DNA of 64,000 bases, from contig NC_092577.1 of the NCBI RefSeq assembly GCF_037975245.1, forward strand, positions 1,548,001-1,612,000, given 5' to 3'. Origin of the DNA: Apostichopus japonicus. Taxonomy: Eukaryota > Echinodermata > Holothuroidea > Aspidochirotida > Stichopodidae. Of the stretch, positions 1 to 11,133 are shown piece after piece. The position numbers and the translations under genes were made by a program. The notes under the pieces are model-generated. The model did no database searches. It saw only the letters and a program-made list of their open reading frames with translations, and had not been told where the DNA came from. Position 1 is the stretch's first letter, and each line of letters opens with the position of its first letter.

Positions 1-483
1 TGTACTTTGAACGTCTGGAGCACCATCGAAGGTCTTTAACTTGTCCGACAGCTTCATCAGTGCGAACGCATATGTGGACACAGACTCCCCATCCCTCTGT
101 ACCCGGTTACACAACTCCCTCATAAGGCAGCTAAGGGAGCGCCTCTCTCCAAAAGTCTCCTGAAGGAGCTCAAAAAGCTTCTTTGGATCCGAAACGTCAC
201 TCTGTGGCCGGTGCTTTACCTCTTGTCGGGCACTCCCTTCAAGATGTGCGATGACAAACTCTGAGGCATCCTGGCCTTCCAATTTCCTCAATCGCAGAGC
301 TGCTTTAGCTTCCTCGATGAAGGAGAGCACATCCTGATTTTCTACCCCAGAGAATGTTCTCAATTTCTTCTCCTTGGGCAAGAGGTAGACTACTCCCGGG
401 CGTTCGGAACTACCCTTCTTGGCCTCCACCAGTTCTTTCTCCAGCTCATCCAGACGTTGACGCATCTCATCTAAGTCTGCCAT
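1..483 (-). CDS. Ty3/gypsy-type Gag, N-terminal part (runs off left edge)
   Basis: An uninterrupted minus-strand frame of 161 codons starts at the ATG 483-481 and is still open at base 1. It begins with a charged coiled-coil-like stretch (MADLDEMRQRLDELEKELVE). A region typical of retrotransposon gag follows: a KLRTFSG-like segment near residue 48, then IEEAKAAL, AHLEGSARQEV and LFELLQETFGERRSL. This is the helical gag fold found in Ty3/gypsy elements and in host genes derived from them. The sequence differs from the Gag at 19671-20726, so this is a second element. The start is supported by an upstream untranslated leader that reaches a primer-site-like sequence and an LTR edge at 565. A domesticated gag gene is a less likely alternative because of that LTR context. 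Confidence 0.8.
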   Translation of the reverse strand, partial: MADLDEMRQRLDELEKELVEAKKGSSERPGVVYLLPKEKKLRTFSGVENQDVLSFIEEAKAALRLRKLEGQDASEFVIAHLEGSARQEVKHRPQSDVSDPKKLFELLQETFGERRSLSCLMRELCNRVQRDGESVSTYAFALMKLSDKLKTFDGAPDVQST

Positions 484-660
484 CTTTCAATGCACCTCAG
501 AATAATCCCTTGAAGTTCCTACGTCCTTCAGTCATCTGTGTATTACCCCACTCGTACTACCAGATGTAAAGCCGGGGGTGGTAAGGTTGTCGATGTGGTG
601 ACGCCCATGGGGGGAGATGAGGTGACACAAATGACTGAGTCAAAGTAATTGGTATTGAAG
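484..660 (-). mobile_element. Leader, putative primer-binding site and inner edge of the 5' LTR of the gag element
   Basis: Read on the minus strand, an LTR-like end (...TTTACA) stops at 565. It is followed three bases later by a TGGTAGTACGAGTGGGG primer-site-like sequence and then about 70 bases of leader before the Gag ATG. The outer LTR edge cannot be fixed because the partner LTR lies outside the window; it may extend well past 660. The tRNA primer was not identified. Confidence 0.45.
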
Positions 661-2136
661 TAGGCAGTGTGTATTTATTGCTCCTCTCTAGCGAGCTCTA
701 AAGGTGAAAGAAGAAAAATAAGAAAACCACTAGAATAGTTCCTAAAGGAAGAAGAAGCAGTATAGCTTCACCATGCATCAAAGGTAACACTCCTTTAATT
801 AAATAGAATGAAATGGGAAAGCTCCTTTAAGTTGGATAAGTGAATATAATAAAATTGGAAAGCTCCTTTAAGTAGGATAAGTGAGCTAAAGTAATCTGGC
901 CACAGAACAATAACAATTAATCTTAGACATTTCTAAGTGACGTTCTTTGGACAGTACGATAACTGAAAAATACAAACAATACATGTGAAGTTTACCCCTT
1001 GACATAGGTATGGTATAAAAATGTATAAAATGGAACATCACTGGGGGGTCTCACTTTCATATAACCCTTAATCTGTTTCCAACTGTAATACCAAAAATAT
1101 GGAGATTTTCCCTTAATATAAATGGCAGCTCAAGAATTAAATAAACATTTGGTTTAATACAACTCATCCTTTACATCACTGAAACAATTAACTAAGGCCA
1201 GTGGGATACAAGTTAGTACCAACGCCTACACTACTATGTGTGCAACAATCATGTTTAACGACACATGGGCGCGGCCATTTTAAAACAATGCCTTGGTGAG
1301 GACTATCTGAGGGCGCTATTGACGAACACCTCTGCAGTCACTACCACATACAGCCTAAGTGTAATTTAACTCGATAGGCTCCAAAGCTTACAATACACGT
1401 GCCAATCTGAGTATAACTTTAACATGGAAACATATACAAACAATAAACATCTTATAGGATCATCTGCTATTTGCGATGCCTATTAATTACTTACTTAATA
1501 TAAAATCTAATGATACATGCAGTAGAAGACGTTAAATAAGTTCTTTTACTGTAACTTGTGCCGTAGATGGAACAGCGAACGTGACTTAGCAGTTAGCACT
1601 GCTATAACCATAACCTACTAGCCTAGCCTCTGCTCCTAGAGAGCTCTGTGCTTCGAGGCCTTCAAACAACTATTAAAATACAGGTTAATTGCCGTTGAGA
1701 TAATAAATCTTAGAAGTAATATAACTAAAATACATATTTACCTCATAGAGCTTTTAATCTGCCACGCAAAGGTGAAAATAAACATCTTGAAACAATGAAG
1801 TGTCACACAGACGAGTAAGTTATTGTGAACACTGAATAGCAAGTGAAAGTTATTAGAAACTGTGAGGGGTGTCCAACCCTCAACCAAAGGAGCTGTGGAA
1901 AGCCAAGGAGGTATATAATGCGTATTCCCACATTAAATTATCTGAGATGCCAGGCCTGTGATCAAGGAATTTCAAGTATTAATAAACGTTCACGCTTATC
2001 ATATCACTTATTGAAGCTGCCTCTAAAACCACTGAATTATTCATAGCCATGCAGTATACAAAATCAAGTATATTCACAGGAAAGTATGTTTTTAAAGTGG
2101 GGTCATTCTGTGAACATATTATTTGTCCGGAGACAT
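661..2136. other. Non-coding stretch, probably LTR and zinc-finger gene intron
   Basis: AT-rich sequence with no convincing gene. Part of it must belong to the LTR whose inner edge is at 565. The rest probably lies in the intron downstream of the zinc-finger first exon at 4658. A short direct repeat (GGAAAGCTCCTTTAAG) occurs twice between 815 and 875. Confidence 0.4.
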
Positions 2137-2194
2137 CAGTGGCGTAGCTAGGATTTTTTGAGTGGGGGGGCCATGGGGGGGCTGTTCTTTCTTG

Positions 2195-2600
2195 TGGGGG
2201 GGCCGGGTTACTATCTGAGCGGAGCGCCACCTTGGTTGGCGCGGAGCGTACAGAGAAAATTTGAGATTTCAGCACCCCCCAGATCGCAGGAGATGGCACC
2301 TGTGAGGCAAAATAGCAACCAAAAAGATGTGCAACTTTGGTGACAGAAATGCAAATTTTTTTTTTCTCTTTCATGCTGACTGGCCTTGCCAACTCAGCCA
2401 GACTTTTAACTTGAGTGAAGTTGACATCAAAGGCGTACGGGAACATTTCAGTTTGGGGGGGGCAGAACTTTTTGTGCCCGAAAGTTCCCGTGACACTATC
2501 TAAGCGGAGCGCCACCATCGGTTGGCGCGTAGCGAACAAGAAAATTTTTGGCACACAATGCCTCTCAGATTGCCGGAAACGGCACTTCTGAGGCCTTGCA
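2195..2600 (+). repeat. Two copies of a dispersed hairpin module (ATCTRAGCGGAGCGCCACC)
   Basis: A roughly 150-bp module starts near 2210 and again near 2500. Its core has self-complementary arms GCGCCACC and GGTTGGCGC. Further copies lie at 3410-3560 (same strand) and at 7480-7590, 8690-8830 and 58970-59070 (opposite strand). It appears to be the conserved subterminal part of one hAT MITE family. Confidence 0.75.
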
Positions 2601-2989
2601 AGTTGCATCTAAACATTCTTTATTTTATAATTTCACGTTTTAGAAATTTACAGTTCCCCAAAAATTTGGTAAATTAGAAGAAGAAAAAATGGTAACATCA
2701 CTTTGAAGGGGAAAAATGGGACAGTATATTTTTTAAGCTGCTATACTTAGTTACCTTATTTATTATTTTAACACAGTACTCAGCTACCCCCAGAAAAACA
2801 TTGTTCAATGACACGTAGGCGGGATAATGTCGCTGTGTCGGGTGAGACTGCAATTTTTCTCACAAAAAAGTATAAAATATAACAAAGAATATGATAAACA
2901 TGTACTTCTAGGCTTGTAGACACTCCCCCCCCACCATCCATGAAAAAGAAAATGTTTCTTTTATACACTCATGTCGGGGATATCCAGGT

Positions 2990-3651
2990 CAAGGGCGGCG
3001 GAAGCACTTTTAATCTGGGGGGGGGGGGCACCGACATCAAAGGGCTCTTTGCAGAAATTCGATTGGAATGATGCAGCGTTATATTCAGTACCCTTTATAA
3101 CTCTTATTGTATTATCTTATTTGTGTATACACATCACTCCATCAACGTCCCCCCCCCCCCCCTCAAGGAAAATATGCATACTAGCACTGCAATATCCAAT
3201 GCGCAAATTGGGAAACAAGGAACAAGTTTTCTTTTGAGACAAAATGAGGTGAAATCATGCTAGTTGCTAATGTAGGAATCTTCCGAATTAGAGTTTTTTT
3301 CTTGTTAATATCTTAACAAATTTTTTTCCATTCGAAAATGCTTTGAGTTTGACCCACAGAAATTCGTAAAAAGTCACGGGCTTAGCCAGGATTTGCAAAG
3401 TTGTATGCACGGCTATCTGAGCGGAGCGCCACCATCGGTTGGCGCGGAGCGTACTTTTAAAATTTTTTTAGTTTTACAAACCCCTCAGATGGCCGGAAAC
3501 GGCCCTTCCCGAGTGTTCATTCTGGTACCCTGGCCTCTTGCTAATTTGAGGCACCTCAATTTTTATGTAGAAAAAAGGCACATTTCTAACCTGAGGAAAA
3601 GTGGGGGGGGGGGCACGTGCCCCCTTTTTCCCCCCGGTTCCGCCGCCCTTG
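2990..3651. mobile_element. Nested hAT-type MITE, 662 bp
   Basis: Terminal inverted repeats CAAGGGCGGCGGAA (2990) and TTCCGCCGCCCTTG (ending 3651) are flanked by ATCCAGGT (2982-2989) and GTCCAGGT (3652-3659), a 7-of-8 match. It contains poly-G/poly-C runs next to both ends and one copy of the GCGGAGCGCCACC module at 3410-3560. It lies inside the larger hAT element, so it inserted later. Confidence 0.85.
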
Positions 3652-3832
3652 GTCCAGGTATACAATTGACTAGTTAGAAGAAAAAAAATTGATCGTGCAA
3701 AAAGCGTGGTAGCCCAGATGGACTGCGCTTACGGTGGTGTTACACGGAAATATTCGGGCATCATGATGCTAAATAAAGAAAATCATGGAATTGTCGGGCA
3801 AAATTTGAAAAAGATTCGGGCAAGCTACTGAA

Positions 3833-3835
<3 letters not shown>

Positions 3836-3879
<44 letters not shown>
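3836..3879. repeat. (TA)n microsatellite
   Basis: About 20 TA dinucleotides in an uninterrupted run, ending against the inverted repeat at 3879. Confidence 0.95.
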
Positions 3880-3881
<2 letters not shown>

Positions 3882-3948
3882 CCAGAGGACAAGAAATTGC
3901 CCGAATTTTTCAGGACTTTTGCCCGAATTTCTTGTCCTCTGGAAATTT
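3879..3948. repeat. Perfect inverted repeat (hairpin)
   Basis: ATTTCCAGAGGACAAGAAAT at 3879 is the exact reverse complement of the segment ending near 3948. The arms are about 21 bp with a loop near 27 bases that itself contains GCCCGAA repeats. The same GCCCGAA-rich context recurs near 8105-8140 before a poly-C run, suggesting the end of another repeat family. Confidence 0.75.
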
Positions 3949-4657
3949 AGGGGGCAGTCTGCCCCCCCCCTGCACCCCCCGCCTCGTACGCCTATGGTTG
4001 GCATCATTTGTTGTTTCAAGGTGTCAAGGCCTTTCTCCCAACTCAAACCCCTGTGGGCTACCGGTAGGTTTGCAGGAAATGCCCACATGTGGACTTAAAT
4101 AGCATTAGAGGAAGGGGATGGAAGACTAACACGCATCGATGTTTCGGTAATGGTCCACATTGGAGGCTCGGTGCTAATTAGGCCATTTATTGGGTTTCTT
4201 GAGGCAGCTGTCATCAGAATCTGGGTTTTTGTGCCAATCGATGACCTATATAACATGTATTGGTAGATATCGATATCGCGCAGCACATGCACAAGGTTCG
4301 TGGTGTATGGTCGCAACCGTCGCATCGACCATTGCCATGCCATGCTGTATGACCATTCTCATGATTACTACAGATATTGTATTATTCTTATTCTGCCAGA
4401 TGCAGACGAGAAAATTGTGTAACTCTATTTCCCAAATTATTGAACAAAAAATATTAGTGAATCCCACTGATGAGTTTTTTTTGTTTTTTTTTACAATTTT
4501 TTTTTAACATTTTTTTTACCCCATTCCCAGTGGGGGGCCAGTGGGGGGGCCAGCCGATTTCATGGGGGGGCCCCGGCCCCCCCAGGCCCCCCGTAGCTAC
4601 GCCACTGGGAGACATTATACTTATACAATATAACTAGACATTTCGCGGAAACGCTAC

Positions 4658-5396
4658 CTGTGTTAAAAGTGTTATCATGTAATGGTGACACCAACGAGGT
4701 AAATGAATCTGGAGGATTCATGTCAATTGGGTGCGCGCGTACCATGTACGGAGGGTCATGTGATGTGTTCCAGGGTGGTACTATACTGATATTTCTCTGT
4801 AGCAGTTCGAGAACAGTGTTAGTTACTCCGTGAAAGATTGGTCGGTTCGGACATGGGAACTAACGGCATAAGAAGGTACTTGTACTTCAGGCCTACGAAA
4901 TAGTGCTAATATGCTAACGTTCAACCTTATTCTCTTAAATGAAGGCAGGCTTTCTACATAATCTTACTTATTAATACAGCTCTAGGGGCAAGCTTTGTCT
5001 CATATGGCCTAACGTTATTACTACACGCTATAAGTGAATGTAGAAATGGGAAATGTGGGGAAATGTTTAGTTCAGTGCAACCACGGAATTCTCCATGGAA
5101 CAGAGCCTAATGCTGCTCGACGGGAATATAGCTATCACGTTAGGCTACAGGCACGGTTATTGCTAGGTAACGGGTGTCGTCTGCTGCTCTAAGCACGCAA
5201 ACACATTTACGTACTTGCTGGGTGAAATCATCATGCGTAATAGGGAGAGTAGTATATTAGTACCACCCTGGAACACATCACATGACCCTCCATACATGGT
5301 ACGCGCGTGCGCCCGTATTTACTGTGTGATAGTTTCTCCAGATTCATTTACCTCGTTGGGTGACACCGGCTCCACCTTTACGGATATCTGAAACAT
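4658..5396 (-). pseudogene. First coding exon of zinc-finger gene A, split by a hAT MITE
   Basis: The minus-strand ATG at 5396 opens MFQISVKVEPVSP, matching the first exons of genes B-E. After 38 bases the exon is cut by the element at 4692-5358. It resumes at 4691 and ends at 4658 before a GTAGCG donor. Ignoring the element and one copy of its 8-bp duplication, the exon is 64 bases: 21 codons plus one base, the same phase 1 as all paralogues. As it stands, translation from this ATG enters the transposon and stops. No finger exon for this gene is seen between the exon and the left edge. It could lie further left or be lost. Confidence 0.85.
4692..5358. mobile_element. hAT-type MITE inserted in a coding exon, 667 bp
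   Basis: It has long imperfect inverted repeats. CAACGAGGTAAATGAATCTG starts the left end and its reverse complement closes the right end. A second paired block around GCGCGCGTACCATGTA and TGTTCCAGGGTGGTACTA lies further in. Flanks are a perfect 8-bp duplication GGTGACAC (4684-4691 and 5359-5366). No protein is encoded. Confidence 0.93.
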
Positions 5397-5983
5397 TTTC
5401 TTTTCCGTAGATAAGTGCTCGGTTGATGATCTTCCTCTAATATTGCGGTTGATCCGTTTCGTCTTGCGATTTCTTTTTCTAACTCTAAGCTTGGTAATAT
5501 TTAACAAGAGCCGAACGGTTCCTTGCTGAGTATTGTGTATCATCACCATAGAAACTGAACATAGCTGTGTCTATGGCAAGCCAATTGCTCAATAAATCGA
5601 AAAACATTGATTATCGGTCGAAAAACCATGTTTATTGACCGATAAACCATGTTTTTCGATCGAAAAACCATGTTTATTGACTGATTAACATGGATTTTCG
5701 GTTATATAGGGAATAATTTCCTGCAGTGTTACACCTGGAAACCTCGGCATAGGGTCAGTAGTGGTATTGCTACTGATCTTTCAGGAGCTCTGGAAAAAAA
5801 ATCGTCAAAGTTTCCCAAATACAGGGCGAATCTTTGATAGTGTATGGGCCTATATGGTAACCTATAGTGAACAGTGAAACGATCAGTCGGACACAGAACC
5901 TATATTGAAGCCAAATATAATTAGCAGCAATATGATTAACCATAACATGATAGCCTTACTCAGCTGTTAGCCGTCAATTGAGA
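5397..5983. other. 5' flank of zinc-finger gene A with palindromic repeats
   Basis: Bases 5397-5570 resemble the sequence just upstream of exon 1 in genes B and E (GATAAGTGCTCGGTTGATGAT, TTGATCCGTTTCGTCTTGCG), so this is probably promoter or 5' UTR. At 5572-5720 short palindromes alternate (AAAACCATGTTTATTGACCG and similar). This is a truncated copy of the foldback array seen whole at 25537-25875. The remainder is unremarkable. Confidence 0.6.
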
Positions 5984-6354
5984 CTTAAAGATATTCTTTA
6001 TTGGTCCCAATTATAGCACACTATAGCTAGGAAAGTTTTGTGACTACGTAATCGACCTGCCACGGTCGTAAATCAACCTTTAAAATTTTAGACTGTACAA
6101 TTAGCCTGCATAGCTTTTTAACATCATTAGGCTCTTTGAGTAAACACTGTGTGGAAATATGTTCATGTCTACAGTGAAGTTAATCACACAGCGTTCACAC
6201 TTAGACCCTCATACAAGAAAAATATGTAGCAGGCGTTGCAAACTAATTGGCAAAAAGAGGACATTAACGACCAAAGCAGGTCGATTACGTAATCACAAGA
6301 AACTTTTCCATGATAGCGTGCTATAGTTGGGGTCTATACAGAAGACCTTTAAAG
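5984..6354. mobile_element. MITE with about 70-bp terminal inverted repeats
   Basis: The left arm (CTTAAAGATATTCTTTATTG through ACTACGTAATCGACCTGC, about 5984-6060) pairs with the right arm (GCAGGTCGATTACGTAATCA through AGAAGACCTTTAAAG, about 6283-6354), with scattered mismatches. The interior is about 220 bp with no coding potential. Ends may lie at TTAA/TTTAAA, but the target duplication could not be fixed, so the superfamily is open. Confidence 0.75.
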
Positions 6355-7356
6355 TCATAGGAAATAGCCATAGAGCGTACTAGGAACTCCTTTTTACTCT
6401 ATGGAATAGCCAAGTTATTGCATAATATAAAGGCTTACAATAGTCCAAGGGCTAAGAGAAGTCAAAACTACCGTTGAAAATTCCGCAGTAAGCTGGAAAG
6501 TCTGTGTATGAAATTGTCAACAGAGGGTTGGGAATTTGATACTCTCTCCTCTCTATTCGGCAAAGGCGCCAACGCAGAATTTATCAGGATATACAACCGT
6601 GAGCACACCATGAACAGTCTCACATCGATAACAGGGGCCATATTTCGTTGTTCCTAATTATGGATAGGTCCGGGACCAACGAAGATTGGTTATGTATCGC
6701 ACAACTCTGTTGCTGTAAATTAAAAGAAGTTAAATCAAACCGAAACAGTTTGAAGATGGTACAAAGAATCACCATATAATATGAACGTAAGACAATTTTT
6801 GTGTTCAATAACTATAATCCACAGTGGCAGTGGTACTATACTAACATGCATGACTTATAGGCATATATCTTTCGTATTATATTATCTGAAAACCGTGCCA
6901 AAGGGTCATAATAAACCGTTTCAAAGGGTCAAAATTTTGTAATTCAAATCATGTCTATGCTCAAAATTAAGAGTCTATCGGTTTAAAGTTTAAATGCATC
7001 TCAAGTAAATAGTCAACCATGCAGAAACGGTCAAGCTGTCCAATGTTTCTAAGCAGTTTTGAAGCAATCAAATGCCTGGTACTTATCTGCGTACATTGCC
7101 ATCGCAGTACTCTGTACAGCAAGTTCCACCATCACTTGTTAAAACTAACTTATTCGATTTATTGGCTTTTCAGATTTGGATCATCAACGTAAGTAAAGAA
7201 GGACAGTCATCTACAATGAGACGTGTACACTCACAGTCCATGGTCGCAGTATTGTTTAACGAACGCGTGTTTGTGTATGGATGCTTTAAACAATTGTACA
7301 ATTGTGCTATGAAACCAACCGTAGCTGGTCTCGAACTCGACCGAGTCTTCGGGTAA
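6355..7356. other. No recognisable gene
   Basis: Short frames only, with no family resemblance. A CCAAAGGGTCATAATAAACC / TTTCAAAGGGTCAAAATTTT near-repeat occurs at 6898-6940. Confidence 0.4.
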
Positions 7357-7622
7357 CATGACGCATTTCGGGAAGGGGCGACCGCGCCCTCCCCCCCCCC
7401 CCCCCCCGAGCGTATTTTTTTTATGATATCGCTATTAAATTCAAAATAGAAAATGCTTAGATGCAACTTACAAGGCCTGGTAAGTGTCATTTCCAGCGAT
7501 CTGGGAGGCATTTTCGGCCGAAATTTTCTTGTATGCTTCGCGCCAACTTATGGTGGCGCTCCGCTGAGATAGTTGCCTAGAGTCGTCACCCCTACCTTGG
7601 CAAAGTCCTCGCTACGCGCCTG
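7357..7622. mobile_element. hAT-type MITE, diverged copy of the 58859-59117 family
   Basis: It can be aligned along its length with the element at 58859-59117: GGGGCGACCGC, poly-C, TTTTTTTATGATATCGC, ATGCTTAGATGCAACTTAC, GGAGGCATTTTCGGCC, GGTGGCGCTCCGC, and a CGCTACGCGCCTG right end. The left end is degraded and no target duplication is evident. A poly-C run of about 17 lies at 7391-7407. Confidence 0.7.
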
Positions 7623-8689
7623 TCCGAATTTGTAAAGCAATCAGCAGATATTAAATCATATCAGTGAGCATGAAAATGGCGTTCCAGGATGAACAGCTTC
7701 AAAACTGTCCATGTGTGTAGTCAAAGGCGAAGGAGCCCAATTTGATTTGGGGAGCTGTAACGACTTGCCCGAAAAATATGACCAACATTTTCGCACGCTC
7801 CGCGCGCGTTCAACATATTAATGTCAGTATCATATAAGCAAGCATCGGTTATTACATCGCATGCCATCATGTACCGTTCGGTCACTGAAAGTTGCGCAGT
7901 ATACCGCGGGATGCTCATGTAAACAACGAATTGTCCTATGTAGATGGAGAAAAAGCATGGAGGTCCAATTATGTCAAAACTCTCTTTTACTTAAGTAATT
8001 AGTCGGCCAAGCTTAGAACTTTATTTTAATTACCAAGGAGATCATATTTAAGCTATTCATTTCCTTTAAATTACATCATTGCAATTTATTTTTCTTTCAG
8101 TAGGTGCCCGAAAAATTCTCAGCATATTGCCCGAATTTTCAGAAAGAAATATTTCGTTAGGCCCCCCCCCCCCCCCCGCCTCCTTCACCTAGGCTATGTG
8201 TGTAATGTTCGGTTTCGGAAATATCTGGTATATTTTTCATTTCCTTCAACGAATTCGAAGTTTAATTATAGCCGTTATAAGAGGTTTCAATATTTGTACA
8301 ATAAATTAACTGTGTCTGAATTTTCGAAAATTTCCTGACCAACATTTTTCATCATACTTCCCTCTATTCGTGCGATTTTGACCAGTCTGTTAGGGGTTCA
8401 AGGAGGTTTTTCTATATTGGTTGTACATAGATGAAATTTTTTGCAACATTATGGGTATGTTTTGAAGTGAGTTTAATCACGAGAAATGTGAATTTTGAAA
8501 TTCTGAACAAAAAATGGGCTTAAAACCTTCAAAAGTGGGGCTGTCGGGTATTGTGGGCCCCGACATAGAATCACCTACAAAAAGCAATGATCCACAGGAG
8601 ATGCGATGAGGTCGAACATGATGTGTGACTGGTGACAATCTTGAAAAAGGTTATGGATGGAAAAAACTATTGGGAAATACTTGGTTCTC
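7623..8689. other. No recognisable gene; poly-C run
   Basis: AT-rich sequence. A GCCCGAA-rich segment followed by a run of about 16 C (8161-8177) looks like the edge of a degraded transposon similar to 3880-4000. Confidence 0.4.
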
Positions 8690-8864
8690 AGGCAAAAGTG
8701 TACATCTGGTTGGTCATTTTCAAGCCAGAGAAGTGCCATTTCCGGTGATATGGGGGCTATCAAAACCAGAAATTTTCTTGTACGTTGAGGGACAACCGAT
8801 GGTGGCGCTCCGCTTAGATAGTAATTCGCGCCCCCTGGATTAGAAAATCCTGGATACGCACCTG
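8690..8864 (-). mobile_element. hAT MITE fragment with the hairpin module
   Basis: On the minus strand it carries the module shared with 2195-2600 (AGTGCCATTTCCGG, TTTTCTTGTACG, GGTGGCGCTCCGCTTAGATA on the plus strand) and ends in CTGGATACGCACCTG, like the right ends of related elements. The left boundary is not defined. Confidence 0.6.
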
Positions 8865-8954
8865 CAATGTAACCTAAAACTGCATCCAAATCCCCAAAAG
8901 GCAGCTGACCTAGGTCTGGCACATTCTGTAAATAGGAGGCAATGTCATGAGAGA

Positions 8955-9620
8955 CACAGCCTGACACACATGAGAGTCTCATGCGCCATCACCTGAGCAC
9001 TCTATGCACTAATTCTTCAAAGGCAGATCTGAGTCTTTCATTCACTCTCAAAATAAGAGACAGTTTCCTGAATAACTCAGCCTGACACACATTAGGGTCT
9101 CATCAGTGCACCATCATCAGAGTCAGATCATGGTGGGGAGAGCGGTACGCGTCCCCGCCAACTTTTTCAGTGATGGGGACATGATATACCGTGTCCCCGC
9201 CAATTGTCTTGACCAAACGCTGCATTTCAAATTCCCCTATATTGAACTTTGGCCTAGTTTGATCCAGCATTGTGCAAATGACATGCTATATAAAAGACGA
9301 TAATTATTACTGTTGAAACTGTTAGGCGTGACTTCTCCGCTGAAGTATTAATACATGCAATCATATGAAACTTAATCTACACAAGAGACTGGTAAATCGT
9401 GGTCGGCAAAATGGACTGGGTGCGAACAAAACAATCGTTAACAACTCATACTGTGTGTTGGCAATTTGAGCTAGCTTCACGTCCTGCAGTGTTTCCACTG
9501 ACAGTTGAATAACCTGAAATTTGGTCAGTTTCGGGAGACCTGAGGGTCTCATGCACAATCACCTGAGTACTCTATGCACCAAATCTTCAAGCAGATCTGA
9601 GTCTTTTATTCATTCTAAAA
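8955..9620. repeat. Pair of short direct repeats flanking unique sequence
   Basis: The segment GGTCTCATGCACAATCACCT...GATCTGAGTCTTTTATTCAT (9543-9615) repeats 8972-9045 with a few changes, and a related AGCCTGACACACAT block occurs at 8957 and 9080. No element structure could be assigned. Confidence 0.5.
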
Positions 9621-9904
9621 AAAATGTCCAGATAAAGAAATAATTTACTTGTTAAAACTTTATTATTAAAGAACAGATGAAGAGTATAAAGAGGAGAGGG
9701 TTGTAAGAGATTGCAATTTTCGTTTTCATCAAGTATATTAAACACATCAAAATCAATAACAGTAATATTTATAAGGCAAACTATAATCAAGTCACTTGGT
9801 TAGAATAAGTGGCCAAGGTGAAACAAACGAATTATGGTAATGCCAATTTTAAACTTTAATTCACTAAAATAATGACAATAGCTCTTCAAGTATCTTCATT
9901 TGTC

Positions 9905-10397
9905 CAAACACTCCATCCTACATCTCTTACTTTGATAAGTATACTATGCAAACACTCCATCCTACATCTCTTACTTTGATAAGTATACTATGCAAACACT
10001 CCATCCTACATCTCTTACTTTGATAAGCATACTATGCAAACACTCCATCCTACATCTCTTACTTTGATAAGTATACTATGCAAACACTCCATCCTACATC
10101 TCTTACTTTGATAAGTATACTATGCAAACACTCCATCCTACATCTCTTACTTTGATAAGCATACTATGCAAACACTCCATCCTACATCTCTTACTTTGAT
10201 AAGTATACTATGCAAACACTCCATCCTACATCTCTTACTTTGATAAGCATACTATGCAAACACTCCATCCTACATCTCTTACTTTGATAAGCATACTATG
10301 CAAACACTCCATCCTACATCTCTTACTTTGATAAGTTTACTATGCAAACACTCCATCCTACATCTCTTACTTTGATAAATATACTATGCAAACACTC
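9905..10397. repeat. 44-bp minisatellite, left part (about 11 copies)
   Basis: The unit CAAACACTCCATCCTACATC plus 24 more bases (TCTTACTTTGATAAGTATAC TATG) is repeated head to tail with very few substitutions (for example AGCATAC for AGTATAC). It is interrupted by the solo LTR and resumes at 11134. Confidence 0.97.
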
Positions 10398-11133
10398 TGT
10401 CACAACCCGTTCGGGGATAACCCCCTCAAGTATTTTATTGATTGCTTTACGTGTTTATTTAATTGGATGCTAATTATTTAGCCATGGTTTTGTGCATCCT
10501 TAAGCATTACGTAATCATTTCTTTGTTAACGAGTATCGGAATTCCGTCGGCATCGGGTATAAATAGAACAGTAAAGCCACGTGCTCTCTCTTTTCAATCT
10601 CGGTCTTGAACCGAAAGCAAAACCGTAAGTTGCTCTTGTTTAATTATAACATGTTAGCTCAGAATTTTAGTTCAAAAGAAACCAATTTCCACCTTCATTG
10701 AGATAACATGGACTCATTACTTTACGAATTAAATTCGGTGTTTTTGGTACTTTTATAGATGGCAAAAGAGGCAGGGAAGAGGCTAAATTAAAGCTTGATT
10801 ATGAAAAGAAAGAGAACGTGAAACTAAGAAAAGGAAAAGGCCGACGCTCGTATAGAAAGAAAGAACATTCATTTGTATTAACCATACACGTTGACAGAAC
10901 CCTCAACGAAACAACACTAGGACCATAAGAAGGAAAGGATGCCATATGAAGTATAGAAGTTAAACGATTAAAAGGATATATATATAGAAAATGATGACTT
11001 TTAATTGTTCTATGTAACCGCTATTAATTTTATTGTTGTTGTTAGTAATTATATTGAGCCTTTGAAACTCATATACTCTATCTGTCCGTCTTTACACCGT
11101 TGTCGACTGCTCTCTTGAAAAGAATCCGTGACA
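10398..11133 (+). mobile_element. Solo LTR inside a minisatellite, 736 bp
   Basis: It begins TGTCAC and ends GTGACA, flanked by a perfect 5-bp duplication CACTC (10393-10397 and 11134-11138). A TATAAATA box at 10558 indicates plus orientation. No internal region is present, so this is the product of LTR-LTR recombination or an isolated LTR. It does not match the gypsy LTR at 14310 or the LTR at 56710. Confidence 0.92.

Larger units (their letters stand above)
2137..4607. mobile_element. hAT-type DNA transposon, non-autonomous, 2.47 kb
   Basis: The ends are inverted: CAGTGGCGTAGCTA at 2137 and TAGCTACGCCACTG ending at 4607. They are flanked by a perfect 8-bp duplication GGAGACAT (2129-2136 and 4608-4615). 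CA(G) termini with an 8-bp target duplication are the hAT signature. No transposase frame is present. The interior is rich in G/C homopolymers and holds a second element at 2990-3651. It landed 48 bp downstream of the splice donor of zinc-finger exon A. Confidence 0.9.
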
